64,000 nucleotides of DNA from Owenia fusiformis (GCA_903813345.2 CAIIXF020000010.1:24597740-24661739); one strand, 5' to 3'; positions 11,235-24,120 are shown, counted from the stretch's first letter. The notes: generated by a model from the sequence alone, not told the origin. Program-made: numbers and translations.

Positions 11235-12751
11235 TGATGCTGGCGTAGTAAACAAGGTAACACATTATAAAACACTGTCCTCCGCCATACTGTAGCATGT
11301 ATTTCTTAAAATTAATTACAGACTGAAGTGAATTTGCAAATGTTATCCATGGGGCTTTTCTGCCACCTTGCAAACTGCTCGATGAATCTATGTAATGCAA
11401 GGGAAGAACACTTGGAATATATGTAGCTAAAATCTAGTATACTGTACCTTCAGAACTATGGAAATAAACAAACGTTCTCCACAGTTTGTAACCTCTTTGC
11501 AGCACCCTTAGAAGAAATAAAGGCTAGCCTACAGTTTGGGGGCAGGGGCAGGGTAGTGTGATACGTACCTTTAAGTTCTACATAACTTACCTAAACAGTA
11601 AAAGCTCATGCAGATCTGCCGTTCAAGTAGCACTGTCCGTCGTGTCCGACTGTTGCCTTCTTGTGTTCACACTTGAAAAGTTGCAAAGTTGCAAGAAAAG
11701 GGTTTGGAAACATTTACTTCCTCTCATTTCTTACATTTGTACTCCAGTCAGGAGAATGCAAATCGAAATTACTTGCACCGCAATGGAAGCCTAATAGACG
11801 AATGCAACAAAATTAGGTAAATAACATGAATAATCTAATAACGAAATATTTGAAAAGTAGAAGGATTCGTTACATTCGTTTTTAATCGTTTTTTGGCACA
11901 ATTTAAGGATAATTGTGCGCACTAGTTCAGTGAATCATTTAGATGGAATGAGTTAGAGTTGCCAAACTTATGCAGGGGAGTGTAAGTTTGGTTTTGTAAA
12001 CTTCGACATTATTCATGGCCGTTTGATCCATAATTAGGTAATATGAAGAGTAGAGTTTTATTTTGACAATGATTTGATGTAAAACTGGTTTGAATGATAA
12101 AAGTTCAGCTTTGTAGTTTCAAGCTTTTTGCCATGGCGTAAAACGTGAATACAATGGACAACAACGACACCAAATCTTTGACTAACATACGTTAATAACG
12201 TATAATATTCGTAAGAATGAATTCTAATAACATTTGAAATAAACATCTAATAAAATGTGGTGAATTTAATTGGTTGGAAACTCTAAGAAATATATTTTTA
12301 AAAAGATGTCAACTTTTGGACAAGGGTAAACTTCCCGGGACATTTACAATCTGCATGAGGTAACAGGAGGCACGGATTGCACTGAACGAAGGCTAGAAGA
12401 TTGCTAATCAGCACTGATGTGTTATACAGGTAAGACTGCCCGATCAACAAAAAACATTTCGACATATCAAAAACATAAATCAAATAGCTCAAAAATAATG
12501 AACATTTATGCAATTCCGGCTTTATTTTATTTTACTAGAGAGATGTCAGACCTATAAATAAAGGCATATGGATGCATAAATTCATCTATAATTCAGGATA
12601 AACTGAGATTGAATAATGTTTTAAACATTTAAAAATTTAACTCTTTAAAGACTGGGTCAGGACCCACGTACGTGGGTACGAGGGTACGTGGGTAGGAGGT
12701 TTTTTATACAAAGCCCTATATGAACAGGTAATATATATATATAATACTATG

Positions 12752-13260
12752 CACCCTATGCAGACAGAGCCTGTGGGAAATATTGGGTGCGGAGCAAATG
12801 AGCGGAGGGTGCGGAGCTAACGGGAGCAGCTCCATAAACGTAGCTCCGCACCCAATATTTAGAGGGGGCTCATATCTGAAGAACATTTCCGAATTTTTAT
12901 AAAATCACACAGATACTGCCTAGCTTCCAAGATGCAAAAATAATTTGCATGGGTAGTGTATCTTGAACACCATTTTTTATGAATGCTGGGGACGCAGTAT
13001 TAAAAGGATAGTCTCAAAATATATAGGTCTGGGAAATGTTTAAGGCATACTGCGTCGCTATAAAATGAATTGCAATACTATTTTCACAATTTTATTGATA
13101 TTTGGTGTCAAATACACATATCTTGGTATATTTGAAGTCCCAAAACGGCTTAGTTTCAGAAATATCCCAATTTTAAATTCAAAAATGACCGTTAGCTCCG
13201 CACCCTCCGCTCATTTGCGCCGCACCCAATATTTCCCACAGGCTCTGTCTGCATAGGGTG
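12752..13260. mobile_element. 509-bp inverted-repeat element with CTATG target duplication
   Basis: The ends are CACCCTATGCAGACAGAGCC and its complement, continuing into TGTGGGAAATATTGGGTGCG and AAATGAGCGGAGGGTG, so the inverted repeats are about 65 bp. CTATG is present on both sides (12747-12751 and 13261-13265). A second copy in reverse orientation lies at 59883-60310. The peptide read at 13065-13256 recurs nearly unchanged in the other copy only because the DNA is conserved. I consider the element non-coding and non-autonomous. Confidence 0.92.
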
Positions 13261-13303
13261 CTATGGGGGAAAGCGTTTCATAGTTGGTCACGAACGCCAT
13301 AAG

Positions 13304-13366
13304 TGTATGTACAGTGATCGCCTACTATTAAAAAACTCGACAAGATGCGCAAAATTCAAATATTTT
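13304..13366 (+). repeat. Left arm of a 9.6-kb-spaced inverted pair
   Basis: Sequence reading GTATGTACAGTGATCGCC, then TACTATTAAAA, then CTCGACAAGATGCGCAAAA is matched in reverse complement at 22826-22888 with one small gap. The pair could be the inverted ends of a large transposon (CAGTGATCGCC as the terminal bases would be hAT-like), with the elements between them nested inside. It could also be two independent copies of a short repeat. No target duplication is clear. Confidence 0.6.
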
Positions 13367-16043
13367 GTAACGGTTATTTTTAAAAGATTTATTTGTGTTT
13401 ATATTACAGGCTACTGGTGATTCAATAAGGTTGTGTAGGCACAAGAACACCCATATGCTTTGAAAAATATATATTAGTTTGACCATTTTTCGTATATGTG
13501 ATTGATTTTACGATGTAAAGATATAAATGTGAAATAATATGTGTTGTTTTATTTAAAAAGCTTTAAAATATCAAAAACAATAGAAGATTTTTACTCTCTT
13601 TAATTTTTATTATACTTAGGTAGGGTCTTGGGCTTCCATTTGACCATGATAAAATTCATGTTTCCTCTTGAATAACATGGAATAGGCATTTTCACGAATA
13701 AGTGACACTTTTCCATTTCAAAATGTCAAAAGTTTTTTTCAAGTTTTCCTTATTGTTTATGAAGATTTTTACACTTTCATATGTCGGACTTCTGATGATG
13801 TAAAAATTCCTAAGTATCCGCATCTGCAAATTTACAAAATACTGTCATCTTTATAGGTACTGAAATTGGCATTACGGACAAAACACTCTCAATATGCTCA
13901 CAAACCAACATTCAAAACAGGAATATTTTTGTTTCTGACCTAATTTTTTAAGTCTTATATCATTGATAACACATTTTGTACAACAACTGGCTGCAAAATA
14001 TGAAGAAAAAGTGATATTTCTTTTGAACATATCTGCCTCCTCACTTAATGAATTAGATTTTACAAAATTAAGTCACATTATAAGATAAATTCACATTGCA
14101 GCCCCAACAAAAGTATCCAATTTTGTGGATAATTCCATGGTCTTTCAATTGCTATCTACTGAATTATCTGTGTTTGTTTCAAAATCTGCCAATTTATGTT
14201 TAAATGATGAAAGAGATAGCATTACGGACACCTCAAATTTGCTTGTTTAAAATTCTTTTCAGGTTTAGGTCGCAAAAGTATGTTTTGGTTGAAGATATAT
14301 ATGTACAAAAACCTTTTCATAACAATTATTGATCAAAATAATTGAATATGTATGGTTAATGAACTTTATTTAGCCCCTTTGCCTAGGTATACAATATACA
14401 TGTAGACATACATTGAATTTTACAATGAAATGGATGACTTAGCATATACTTTACATTGATCAAGATAACAAGAGGAAAACAATCTGTACCTGGACTGAAC
14501 AATTTAAGAAGTGAAATCACTTGGATATGGTTCTATTTAATTATTTATAGTCATTTTATCTCAAACATTATGGATATCTCTGTTTACCACTGATTACTAT
14601 ACCCTTGTTTGTGTTGCAATTTGGTATGTGTTGACTAGAATGTTATATGGTAATATTGTTCTATTGGAACCATATTACTATTTTACTTTTGTTCAACAAA
14701 TTAGTTTTGCTTCAAGACACGTATCCCGCCAAGCCAGGCAATTCAAATCAATGAACATAAGCTTATGGAAAGAACAAAGCAAGGTAAAAAATTGACTACA
14801 CAACAAACTTTAAGGTGTATGATATCAAATGACACAAACAATTCAAAATAAATATATAATAAACTGAATTACGCTTTTCATATATTTAACCAAAATGAAC
14901 TCGAAGCACCCTTGCTGCTTTGTTTTTGGGTACTTGCTGTTCTTTGGTCTAGTTGTCACAAAAGATTAAAACTCATCATCTCCACTCTACAAGTAAAGAA
15001 AATTGTGTTTATATGAATTCAAATATCATGGTTTTTGATGCAATGCTTTTTAGATACTTCATGAGTCATTTCAGAAGGTGTTTTCAATTTAATCTCAATT
15101 CAGTACAATGCATTTAAACCTTTTGACTATACAATATGTATTCTCTATATAACTATTAGATATATTGCCTTTTAAGTGCAACATTTAAAAAAATTTCTTT
15201 CTGGTACATGTTTCCTCTTATTTTCTTTTGCTGGTTTGTATTTTTAACCTAATATCTTTTTCCTCCTCTGCATACTTTGTTTTCTCCATTTTTCACTTAT
15301 AAAGGTTAATTACTACTCTGAAAATAAGTTATTTTTGCTTCAAACATTAAATCAATAGGCTTGAGGTGTCCGTAATGTTTTTTAAAAACTATTTATTCTT
15401 TTTATTTGTTTCCATTTATTTCAAAAAACTAAATCTAGTTTTGACTTGATATGCCTCGTAAAGACTTGAAATTTAAAATCAATTTTAATTAATTTCTGCC
15501 TCATTTTTGATCAGTACTGATGTTTGTAAAATGGACCCCCATAGCTTATGGTAAAAAAAATTCAAATATTTTCATTGGCAATTCCAGTTTAAATTAAGCA
15601 AACATATGTAGAGAGACACTTTGGAAATATTCAACAGTGATTTTGGGGATAAAGTAAGCTAATTTAGTAAGCTAATTTCACAATTTGAATTGATAAATCA
15701 TGTAGCATTACGGACACCTCACTACATTTCAGACACCATATCTGCTTCTGGATCAGAAAGTAAAAGGTCAATCATTGTTAAATTATTATTTGATTGATAA
15801 GTTGTGTTCATTTCATTAAAAAAATAAGAATAGTTAAGATATAAGTACTGTGTAAATTGTAGAAACTTTGCCATTACGGACACCTCATGGTTTGTGACTC
15901 CTAAAAAATGATTCAGAACTTTTATTTGCTATTTGTTAATTAATTAATTCCAAGTGAAAAGCTTTTTATAAGTTATATATGAATATGTTGGCTATTCATA
16001 ATCATTATATATGAAGGAAAATACTTAGCTACAGATTTTCTAT
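13367..16043. other. AT-rich, non-coding, with recurrent ATTACGGACACCTCA
   Basis: No ORF longer than about 60 codons and no domain is seen in 2.7 kb. The phrase GCATTACGGACACCTCA recurs at about 14219, 15705 and 15870, in reverse complement near 15361 (GAGGTGTCCGTAATG), and shortened at 13870. The regular recurrence of one 15-mer in otherwise unrelated AT-rich sequence suggests decayed repeat units with one conserved box. Confidence 0.5.
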
Positions 16044-18075
16044 TAGGCGAGTGGGAGCAGGGTCAAATATGGAACTTTAATTAAGATTGACTGCAACCGC
16101 TCAAAACATGTTGTACTTTCATAATATTGATATGAAGATTCCAAATATGACAATGAAAAGTTTTGAAAAATGGCCCGTTACCATGGAAACCGATGCAAAG
16201 TGCCACGCCCACTTTTCATTAGCCATAAAGTATGATAAACACAATATTGGCCATAACTTTTTTAATTCTTAACTATTTTTAATGATATTGGTACCATATT
16301 GAAATTAATAAAATATCAAGTCACGCTAAGTATTATTTAGTCAGTTTCAATTGTTCACCAGGCAATTATGACATCATAATATCCTTAAATTCCCATTTTA
16401 AGGTATATTTAATGAATTGCTCCACATCAATGTCAATTAAATACCTTAGTGAATATTCTTATCAAATAAAATGAGATTATTTTTGTTCACGTTAATGTGC
16501 TCTTTCCAGTGATACTGTCAAACTTTTCAAGAAGAGAGCTCTGTGCACATTGTGGCATTACTTGTAGGAGTTGTGGTGAGAAGGTACATATTTTGTAGAG
16601 CTGACAATTGGTATGTTTTGATTGATCAGCCTAAGGGCACATGTCTTATGTTTGCCCAAAGCCCCAAAAGAGGTCAGAAAAGAGAAAAGCTCCCCGAGAG
16701 TAAGAGTTCTATATCCAGTTACTCAGCAATTGATCCTGTACAATTTCTTAATCTGGATAGAAGCATGGTTACCAACTCTTGCATTAAGGCACAAACAGTG
16801 TGGAGGATAGTTGAAACCTGTGAAATGTCCTTGTTCTTTGACTTTAATTTATCAGTATATCTAGATGGTTGACATACTCTTCTTTGTATTGGCAATACAT
16901 ACACCTACTTTTAACCATTATTAAGACATGGGGCCATTAAAACAATCTCATATTGTTAATATATGGAATATTGATGCCAAAGCAAGGGTTATGACTTCAT
17001 AATATATATGTAAATATAAAGCTAATTAACATAATTTATGCAGGATGTGAAAGAACTTAGTTTTATGCTTCTTCTGATACCATTAATGCTAAGATTGCTT
17101 AAAAACAAAGAAAGTTACAGTCCAAAATGTTTTTATTGCCTAAATTGCTGAAAAGTTCACAGTAACCATGGCAACGAGTTTTTATGTTATTCTAACCAAC
17201 ATGCAGCCTTCAATATCAATATATCCAAAAATATGACATACTCTTGCTTGTATTGATAGTTTGGCACTGTATTTACCTACTTTCATCCATTTTTAAGAAG
17301 TTTAACTAATAAAACACAGTTATTTTATTGTAAATATATGGAAAATCGAGGCCTAAAGAAGGGCAATGACGTCATAATGGATACGCAAATGAGCCAATTA
17401 ACATAATTTATGCTTGCGGTGAAAGAACTTATTATTACGCTTATTCTGATACCAATAATGCTAGGATTGCTTAAAAACAAAGAAAGTTACAGTCCAAAAT
17501 GTTTTTATTGCCTAAATTACTGAAAAGTTCATGGTAACCATGGCAACGAGTTTTTATGTTATTCTAACCAACATGCAGCCTTCAATATCAGTATATCTAA
17601 AAAGCCGACATACTCTTTCTTGTATTGGCACTACATTTACCTACTTTTATCCATTTTTTAGAAGTGTAACTAATAAAACACTGTTACTTTGTTGTAACTA
17701 TATGGAAAATTGAGGCCAAAAGAAGGGTTATGACATCATAATGGATATGCAAATGAGCGAATTAACATAATTTATGCTTGAGGTGAAAGAACTCATTATT
17801 ACGCTTCAGCAGATACCAATAATGTGAAGATTTGTTAAAAATCGAGAAAGTTACAGTCTAAAATGTATTTACCACCAAGTAAGAAATTTAAAAAGTGGGC
17901 GTGGCTTTTGCGTCCCGTTTCCATAGTGATCGGCCATTTTTCAATTTTTATTATTGTCATTTTTGAAATCTACATATTCATATTATGATAGTCAGGTATG
18001 ATTCATGCGGTTGCAAGCTATCTTAATTAAGGTCAACAAATAAGGCCTTTTTGCTGGATCTCCCACTCGCCTATA
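16044..18075. mobile_element. 2-kb element with TAGGCGAGTGGGAG inverted ends
   Basis: The left end TAGGCGAGTGGGAG is followed by TTTAATTAAGATTG and TGCAACCGC. The right end is the complement (GCGGTTGCA, then TTAATTAAGGTCAACAAA and CTCCCACTCGCCTA). TAT abuts both ends. Inside, a 365-370-bp unit is repeated about 2.7 times between 16868 and 17870, each copy starting near GACATACTCTT and including AATTAACATAATTTATG (17024, 17396, 17760). A 110-codon open frame (about 16510-16872) overlaps the first unit and has no recognisable domain. Confidence 0.78.
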
Positions 18076-18846
18076 TGCTAAAAAACATAAAATACCTCTC
18101 CAGAAAATGGAAAAGTGTTATAGAGTAGTCATGATATAAAAACAGTTATAATTTGGGCTATATGACAGTGTTTGAAACAATTTTAAAAACATATTAAAGA
18201 TAAATGATTTAGCTACCACTTGGTATTAGAATTGTCTATCTATCTATGATATTAGCCGTTCTGTGATCATGTAAACATGGTCACAATTTAAGTGAAATGC
18301 TTGTTACACCAACAACAGCATATTTTGGGTCATTACTTGTTGATTTTTAAAATAAACAACAACATATTGTATTTTTTCATGATGTGCATATAAGAACATT
18401 ATGGTACCAACTTCTAGAAAGCATTGTTTTCTTTTATACCTTAAATTGAATAAATAAGGATGCTGTTACAAAAAAATACTGAAAAGTGTCACTTATTCGT
18501 GAAAATGCCTAATAAATATTTTAACACAGAAATGAATGGATCAGCCTACAGCGTGAGTTTCAGCAGGCCATACACCCATAACTATATATGTTTTAAAGAG
18601 AAGAAAAATGGGGTTTCTTGCAAAATGTATGTCCAAAATAAAGATGTACATCACCGTTCATTGATTCATTCAATTAAATGGTCACTGTGTGTGCGTACAT
18701 TTTGTTTTTCTGTCTATGTTTGAATACAATACGATATGTACACTGTATACTGCTAAGAGAAAAAACCTCTAGAAGCGTAACACCTTATAATTGGAACAGT
18801 TTTTTAAAAGTCCCATTTCAGTCCATTTACCCTCTGAATCCAAGGT
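18076..18846. other. Unassigned AT-rich sequence
   Basis: No repeat partner, splice-bounded exon or domain is recognised. The frames at 18460-18723 and 18678-18866 are short, overlap each other and look like chance. Confidence 0.35.
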
Positions 18847-20396
18847 ATGACAAGGCATTAACATGACAAAATGTCACCACCTAAAACAATTTGGTCAATT
18901 TAAAGCAAGTTGGAAAATACCTTTTGACCTTAAGAAGGTTTGATTTTTTGACCTTTTTGACCTTTTTTGACATTGAGAAGGTCATTGAAGGTCAAATGTC
19001 AAATCTAAAGTCAGATTTGAATTCCTGAGAACACGTAGATGATTTTGAAAAAAAAATTTAGTCAATTTGAAGCAAGTTGAAAAAAGACCTTTTTGACCTT
19101 TTTTGACTTTGAGAAGGTCATTGAAGGTCAAATGTCAAATCTTAAGTCAAATCTAAAGTCAGATTTGAATTCCTGAGAACACGTAGATGATTTTGAAAAA
19201 AAAATTTAGTCAATTTGAAGCAAGTTGAAAAAAGACCTTTTTGACCTTTTTTGACTTTGAGAAGGTCATTGAAGGTCAAATGTCAAATCTTAAGTCAAAT
19301 CTAAAGTCAGATTTGAATTCCTGAGAACACGTAGATGATTTTGAAAAAGATTTTAGTCAATTTGAAGCAAGTTATAAACAGACCTTTTTTGACCTTTTTT
19401 GACCTTGAGAAGGTCATTGAAGGTCAAATGTCAAATCTTAAGTCAAATCTTAAGTCAGATTTGAATTTCTGAGAACACGTAGATGATTTTGAAAAAAAAT
19501 TTAGTCAATTTGAAGCAAGTTGAAAACAGACCTTTTGACCTTTTTTGACCTTGAGAAGGTCATTAAAGGTCAAATGTCAAATCTAAAGTCAGATTTGAAT
19601 TTCTGAGAACATGTAGATGATTTTGAAAAAAAGAATTAGTCAATTTGAAGCAAGTTGAAAAAAGACCTTTTTGACTTTTTTTGACCTTGAGAAGGTCATT
19701 GAAGGTCAAATGTCAAATCTAAAGTCAAATCTAAAGTCATATTTGAATTTCTGAGAACATGTAGATGATTTTGAAAAAAAAATTTAGTCAATTTGAAGCA
19801 AGATGAAAAAATACCTTTTTGACCTTTTTTGACATTGAGAAGGTCATTGAAGGTCAAATGTCAAATCTAAAGTCAGATTTGAATTTCTGAGAACATGTAG
19901 ATGATTTTGAAAAAAAAATTTAGTCAATTTGAAGCAAGTTGAAAACAGACCTTTTTGACCTTTTTTGACCTTGAGAAGGTCATTGAAGGTCAAATGTCAA
20001 ATCTAAAGTCAGATTTGAAGGTCAAATGTCAAATCTAAAGTCAAATCTAAAGTCAGATTTGAATTTCTGAGAACATGTAGATGATTTTGAAAAAAAATTT
20101 AGTCAATGTGAAGCAAGTTGAAAAAAGACCTTTTTGACCTTGAGAAGGTCATTGAAGGTCAAATGTCAAATCTAAAGTCAGATTTGAACTTCTGAGAACA
20201 TCTAGATGATTTAGAAAAAAATTGAAGTCAGTCTAAGCAGTATTTGTTAAGTTATAGGAAGTTGTAAGAAATTGTTACAGACGCCGGACGCCAACCGCCG
20301 GACGCCAACCGCCGGACACCAACCTCCAACCGCCGGACGCCGTCGCAAAAAAACGGAGACCATAACAATATGTCACCACTTTTGGTGGTGACATAA
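18847..20396. mobile_element. Hairpin-ended element carrying a 136-148-bp tandem array, copy 1
   Basis: The left end shared with copy 2 is GACAAGGCATTAACATGACA followed by ATGTCACCACC. The right end is the hairpin ATGTCACCAC-TTTT-GGTGGTGACAT followed by AAAAAC. Between them lie about ten units built on GAGAAGGTCATTGAAGGTCA, CAGATTTGAATTTCTGAGAA and GATGATTTTGAAAAAA, then a GCCGGACGCCAACC repeat (20280-20342). A subterminal repeat at the 5' side matching a 3' terminal hairpin, with an internal satellite, resembles non-autonomous Helentron-type elements. That placement is an inference; no Rep/helicase is present. Confidence 0.85.
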
Positions 20397-20621
20397 AAAC
20401 TTTACACCTTGGCATCCAAGATGATTGTCGAATTGTAATGCAAGAATTGAATAAATCATAAATGCATGTCACTGTATCACCCATTGTCATTATTGTGCTT
20501 GTTATGGACATGGGGTCTCATAATAAATTTATAAAATCTGAATTGTACATTATCTATTTCATTGGGGAGTTAAATCATTCTTTTGCAGCAAGGTATTAAT
20601 AAGTTATAAATTATAAAAATG

Positions 20622-21642
20622 TAATGACGTAACCAGAACAACGGCAACACCAAAGCGTAGCGAATCCCATCGAACAGCCATGGATGGCATTTTTACAAAC
20701 AAAGTATATAGCAAAAATGGCAGCCATTTTTCAAAATGGCCGCCTTCTACCAAAAGTGTCATTAGACCATGTGCCATGCTTATAGTATTCACATACCAAA
20801 TATGAACAAAATCGCTCTACTACTTTTCAAGTTATAGTAAAATACGTTAAAATGGCGGCCATTTTTCAAAATGGCCACCTTCTACCAAAAGTGCCATTAG
20901 ACAGTGTGCCGTGCTTATAGTATTCACATACCAAATATGAACAAAATCGCTTCACTACTTTTCGAGTTATAGTAAAATACGTTAAAATGGCGGCCATTTT
21001 TCAAATTTTTTTTCAAAATGGCCGCCTTCTACCAAAAGTGTCATAGGACAGTGTGTCATGCTTATAGTATTCACATACCAAATATGAACAAAATCGCTCC
21101 ACTACTTTTCGAGTTATAGTAAAATAGGTTAAAATGGTGGCCATTTTTCAAAATGGCGGCAATTTTTCAAAATGGCCGCCTTCTACCAAAAGTGTCTTTA
21201 AGCAGTGTGCAATGTTTATAGTATTCACATACCAAATATGAACAAAATCGCTCCACTACTTTTCAAGTTACAGCAAAAATCATAAAATAACAAGTAAAGG
21301 CCGCCATTTTTCAAGATGGCTGTGTACTTCTTTAATATCTACATTTCTAGCTTTATTAATGTCCTATATAATTTTTTTACATCTCAAACATATTGCTATT
21401 ACAGTTTTACATATTGCACCTAAATTACTGTAAATTCGGCACTAAAATGGCCGCCATTTTGAAATGAGCGGCCATTTTGGCTTTCGAGCAGAACTTCTAC
21501 CCCCATAGGGTATATGTGTTCAAAATATGAACAAAATCGGGCCAACAGTATTTGAGTTATTGCCCGGACGGACGGACGGACGTACGTACGGACGGACGGA
21601 CGGAGGCGTTCCCTATATCCCTCCGAACTTCGTTCGATGGGA
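20622..21642. mobile_element. Hairpin-ended element with GGCCGCC array and (GACG)n tract, copy 1
   Basis: The left part reads CCAGAACAACGGCAACACCA, then AGCGTAGCGAATCCCATCGA. The right end reads (GACG)n at 21560-21605, then CCCTATATCCCTCCGAACTT, CGTTCG and ATGGGATAA. ATCCCATCGAAC near the left is the complement of GTTCGATGGGAT at the right, and CGAAC-TTC-GTTCG forms a terminal hairpin. About four ~130-bp units containing AAATATGAACAAAATCGCTC lie between. A near-identical copy is at 60476-61440 and a diverged relative at 34141-34983. Confidence 0.87.
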
Positions 21643-22825
21643 TAATAACCTTCAGTAGATGCCAGTAGTCAGTTCCCAGTTTCACCACGAGGTGGCTAAC
21701 TTGGGTCATATGTAAATGACAGGTATTAAAGCTCCTCTAAAATTCATTATTCAGTAGATTTATTGATAAATTTTCAATTAAGGTGTATAGGTGATTAGCC
21801 TGAACATTTTAGAATTGTATGTAATCGAATGCAAAATAAATGCCCAGTGGGTGTTTTTAGAGAAACAAAGTGTGAAATAAATACCATTGTGCTATTATCT
21901 CTAATGACAGCGTTATGTGGATGGGACTGGTGAAAAGGTATTGGAGTCATACTTTGAAGCTGGTTTATGATGTCAGCTATCACAACGTTCGGTCCATCTG
22001 CAGGTCCTTCCACCATTTCATTTTCTATTGGAGAATGAGAGTCTATTGTAATTTCAGAATCATATATTGTTATTTCATTACTAATTTGATATTCTCGTTC
22101 TATTGCAATTTTATTTGTAATTTTATTTGATTTTGTAGGACGTTGAATCAGATATTTTGGATGATTTCATTCGAATATTGTCAATCACTGAAATTGTCAT
22201 AAATTCAACACTTTCTCCAATTATTTGTTTATTTATTGATTTCACTTCATTCGGTATTATTCCAGAGAATTTCTTGTTATCATTCTAAATTTGCCTCTAT
22301 TTTGAATAATCTTTCTCATCTTCATCTCTTCTTCTTCATGATGTTCTATAAGGTAATTCATAATGTTTTGAAATATAAGAGTTTGTAATGAAGGACAGTA
22401 AAAACATGTAAATCCAACCACTCTGAAATGCAAAGAACATATCCATGGTAAATTCACTCACTTGGCTGATCATAATTTTTTTAACATCCCCCTTACTCGA
22501 TACTGAAGGGGAGTTGGAACGTCTGATATACATGTAATGTTAAGTATTAAATGTATGTATATTAACCATAGATATATTCATTTTGTGGTTTTTGCAATCT
22601 AAAAACAGAAAATTTTGTGAAATATACATTTTCGTTTGGCGGGTTTTTGATTTTGCTTCATTTATCAACTCAGTTCAGGTATTTCGGTTGAGTCAATCAC
22701 TGAATCCTGTTACCAAATGAATCTTGAGTCTCTTATACAGCATATGGAATACCATCTGTAGGTAAAATGACATTAAGGTAGTAAAGAGAAGAGACACAAA
22801 CATACCTTTCCTTCGACATTTTGTA
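21643..22825. other. Unassigned AT-rich sequence
   Basis: No supported feature. Small overlapping frames on both strands (21795-22533) lack domains. A recurrent word ATTTCATT/TTTATTTG in 22010-22250 reflects simple AT-rich composition. Confidence 0.35.
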
Positions 22826-22888
22826 TTTTGTGCATCTTGTTGAGTCTTTGATCACGCACTTTTAATAGTAGGCGATCACTGTACATAC
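22826..22888 (-). repeat. Right arm of the 9.6-kb-spaced inverted pair
   Basis: The reverse complement of this stretch matches 13304-13366: TATGTACAGTGATCGCC, then TACTATTAAAA, then ACAAGATGCACAAAA. Compared with the left arm it carries about 10 extra bases in the middle (GTGCGTGATCAAAG). Confidence 0.6.
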
Positions 22889-23429
22889 GTATATGAGTAC
22901 ATAGGTGTTTCAAAATGTGGTTTGGTTTTTAAACAATTCTACTTTAACACGTCTGTTGACAATTTCAGCTTTAAAAAAAAAACAAGGCCCCCATGCACAG
23001 ACCTTTTCATGCATTTCACTGTGTAGCGTGTCTGGAATTCCAAAAACATATCTTCACTAGACATTTTATGCAAAACTGTTTCTAAGGTTGTGTCCCAGCC
23101 ATTTCTGACATCTCAAGGCCCACTTGTCCAATGTATTGATAAGAACCTTATCTTTCATTTGACATCAACAACAGCTCACATGGACCACATCAAAGCTTAT
23201 AATAAATTATCAGTAAAATATTTTCGATCTGTCAAGTTAATATATATCAATTTTTTATCAATGTCATTGAAAGATGGCAAAGTTGTTCGTATTACATGAT
23301 ACATTCATTTTTATAGAAGTGTCGCCATATTTTAAATCAACAGTGATTTAAAACATTAACTTTGTTAAACATATGTGCATGCATGTCTAATCATCTCTGA
23401 ACTTCAAATGATTTTTCTATGCAAGTTAT
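22889..23429. other. Unassigned AT-rich sequence
   Basis: Nothing is supported here. The stretch TTTCTAAGGTTGTG at 23079 is an isolated outlier of the degenerate repeat that starts at 23430. Confidence 0.35.
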
Positions 23430-23725
23430 TTTTTAAGGTCTAATGCCTGGCATCCCGGACATTTATTGTCATAGCCATTTTCTGCATATCAGTTCCTTCA
23501 GATAGAATGCCAGACATCTCTGACATATCTTGCACATCAGTTTCTAAGGTTTTGTGCCTGGTGTTTCTGACATATATTGTCAAAGCCATTTTCTTAAGTT
23601 TGCATGTCTTGAATTCCATATACCGTCACAGTCATATCATGCACATTGGTATTTTCAGGTACTATGCCTGGTATTTCTGACATTTATTGTCTCACAACCA
23701 TCTTCTGCACATCGGTTCTTATTTT
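23430..23725 (+). repeat. Degenerate ~95-bp tandem repeat
   Basis: Phrases of the type TAATGCCTGGCATCCCGGAC, ATTTATTGTCATAGCCATTT and TGCACATCAGTTTCTAAGGT recur at about 23440, 23505, 23555 and 23660 with many substitutions. I estimate three to four copies. An open frame of about 100 codons across it is a consequence of the repeat. Confidence 0.6.
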
Positions 23726-24120
23726 ATCGCACCCTTGGGTACTTTATTGTGATCAGTGTGCTGGGCGGGCGATTGGGTGGGCAGCCCGATATATCTTGTC
23801 TACAGGTTTGCAGCCAAACCATTCAATGGATTTATCTGAAATCTTCTGGGATATTTCTACATAAGAAAGTTTAAAAATGATTAGTTTTTGGAGTTTTGGG
23901 TAAATGATGAACTGATTTTCCATCCTAAAATCTTGTCTGTCCATGCAGGTTTCCAGCCAAACCATTCAGGGATTTATCTTAAATATTCAGGGATGTTTGA
24001 CCTAGGAAAGTTCAGAACAGATTATTTTTTGGCAATTCTATAGGCCTAGGTAAATGTTAAGGCGGCAATCTTGATTTCCAGGATGTTTTATGTATGAACG
24101 TTTAGAACTGATTGATTTTT

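Larger units (their letters stand above)
7639..12716. mobile_element. 5.1-kb DNA transposon with 8-bp target duplication, hAT-like, non-coding
   Basis: The ends are inverted repeats of about 65 bp: left GGCTTTGTATAAAAAACCTC onward through CCTACCCACGTACC and GACCCAGTCTTTAAAGAG; the right end at 12640-12716 is its complement. The inverted similarity continues inward to about 7910 and from about 12430 (GACTGCCCGATCAACAAAAAA). The element is flanked by TATATGAA at 7631-7638 and 12717-12724, an 8-bp duplication as left by hAT-type transposases. No transposase frame survives, so the superfamily is inferred only from duplication length. It contains an internal tandem duplication, a nested 2-kb transposon and a small palindrome. 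Confidence 0.85.

Noticed and set aside
13065-13256. 63-residue frame found again at 59887-60078
   Set aside because: The conservation is that of the whole 509-bp inverted-repeat element, including its non-coding parts; the frame has no recognisable domain.
16510-16872. About 120-codon frame after an acceptor-like TGCTCTTTCCAG
   Set aside because: It attracted attention because of the acceptor-like start and a possible donor after GTTGTG. However, its 3' half overlaps the first 365-bp tandem unit, the later units do not keep the frame, and no domain is recognisable.
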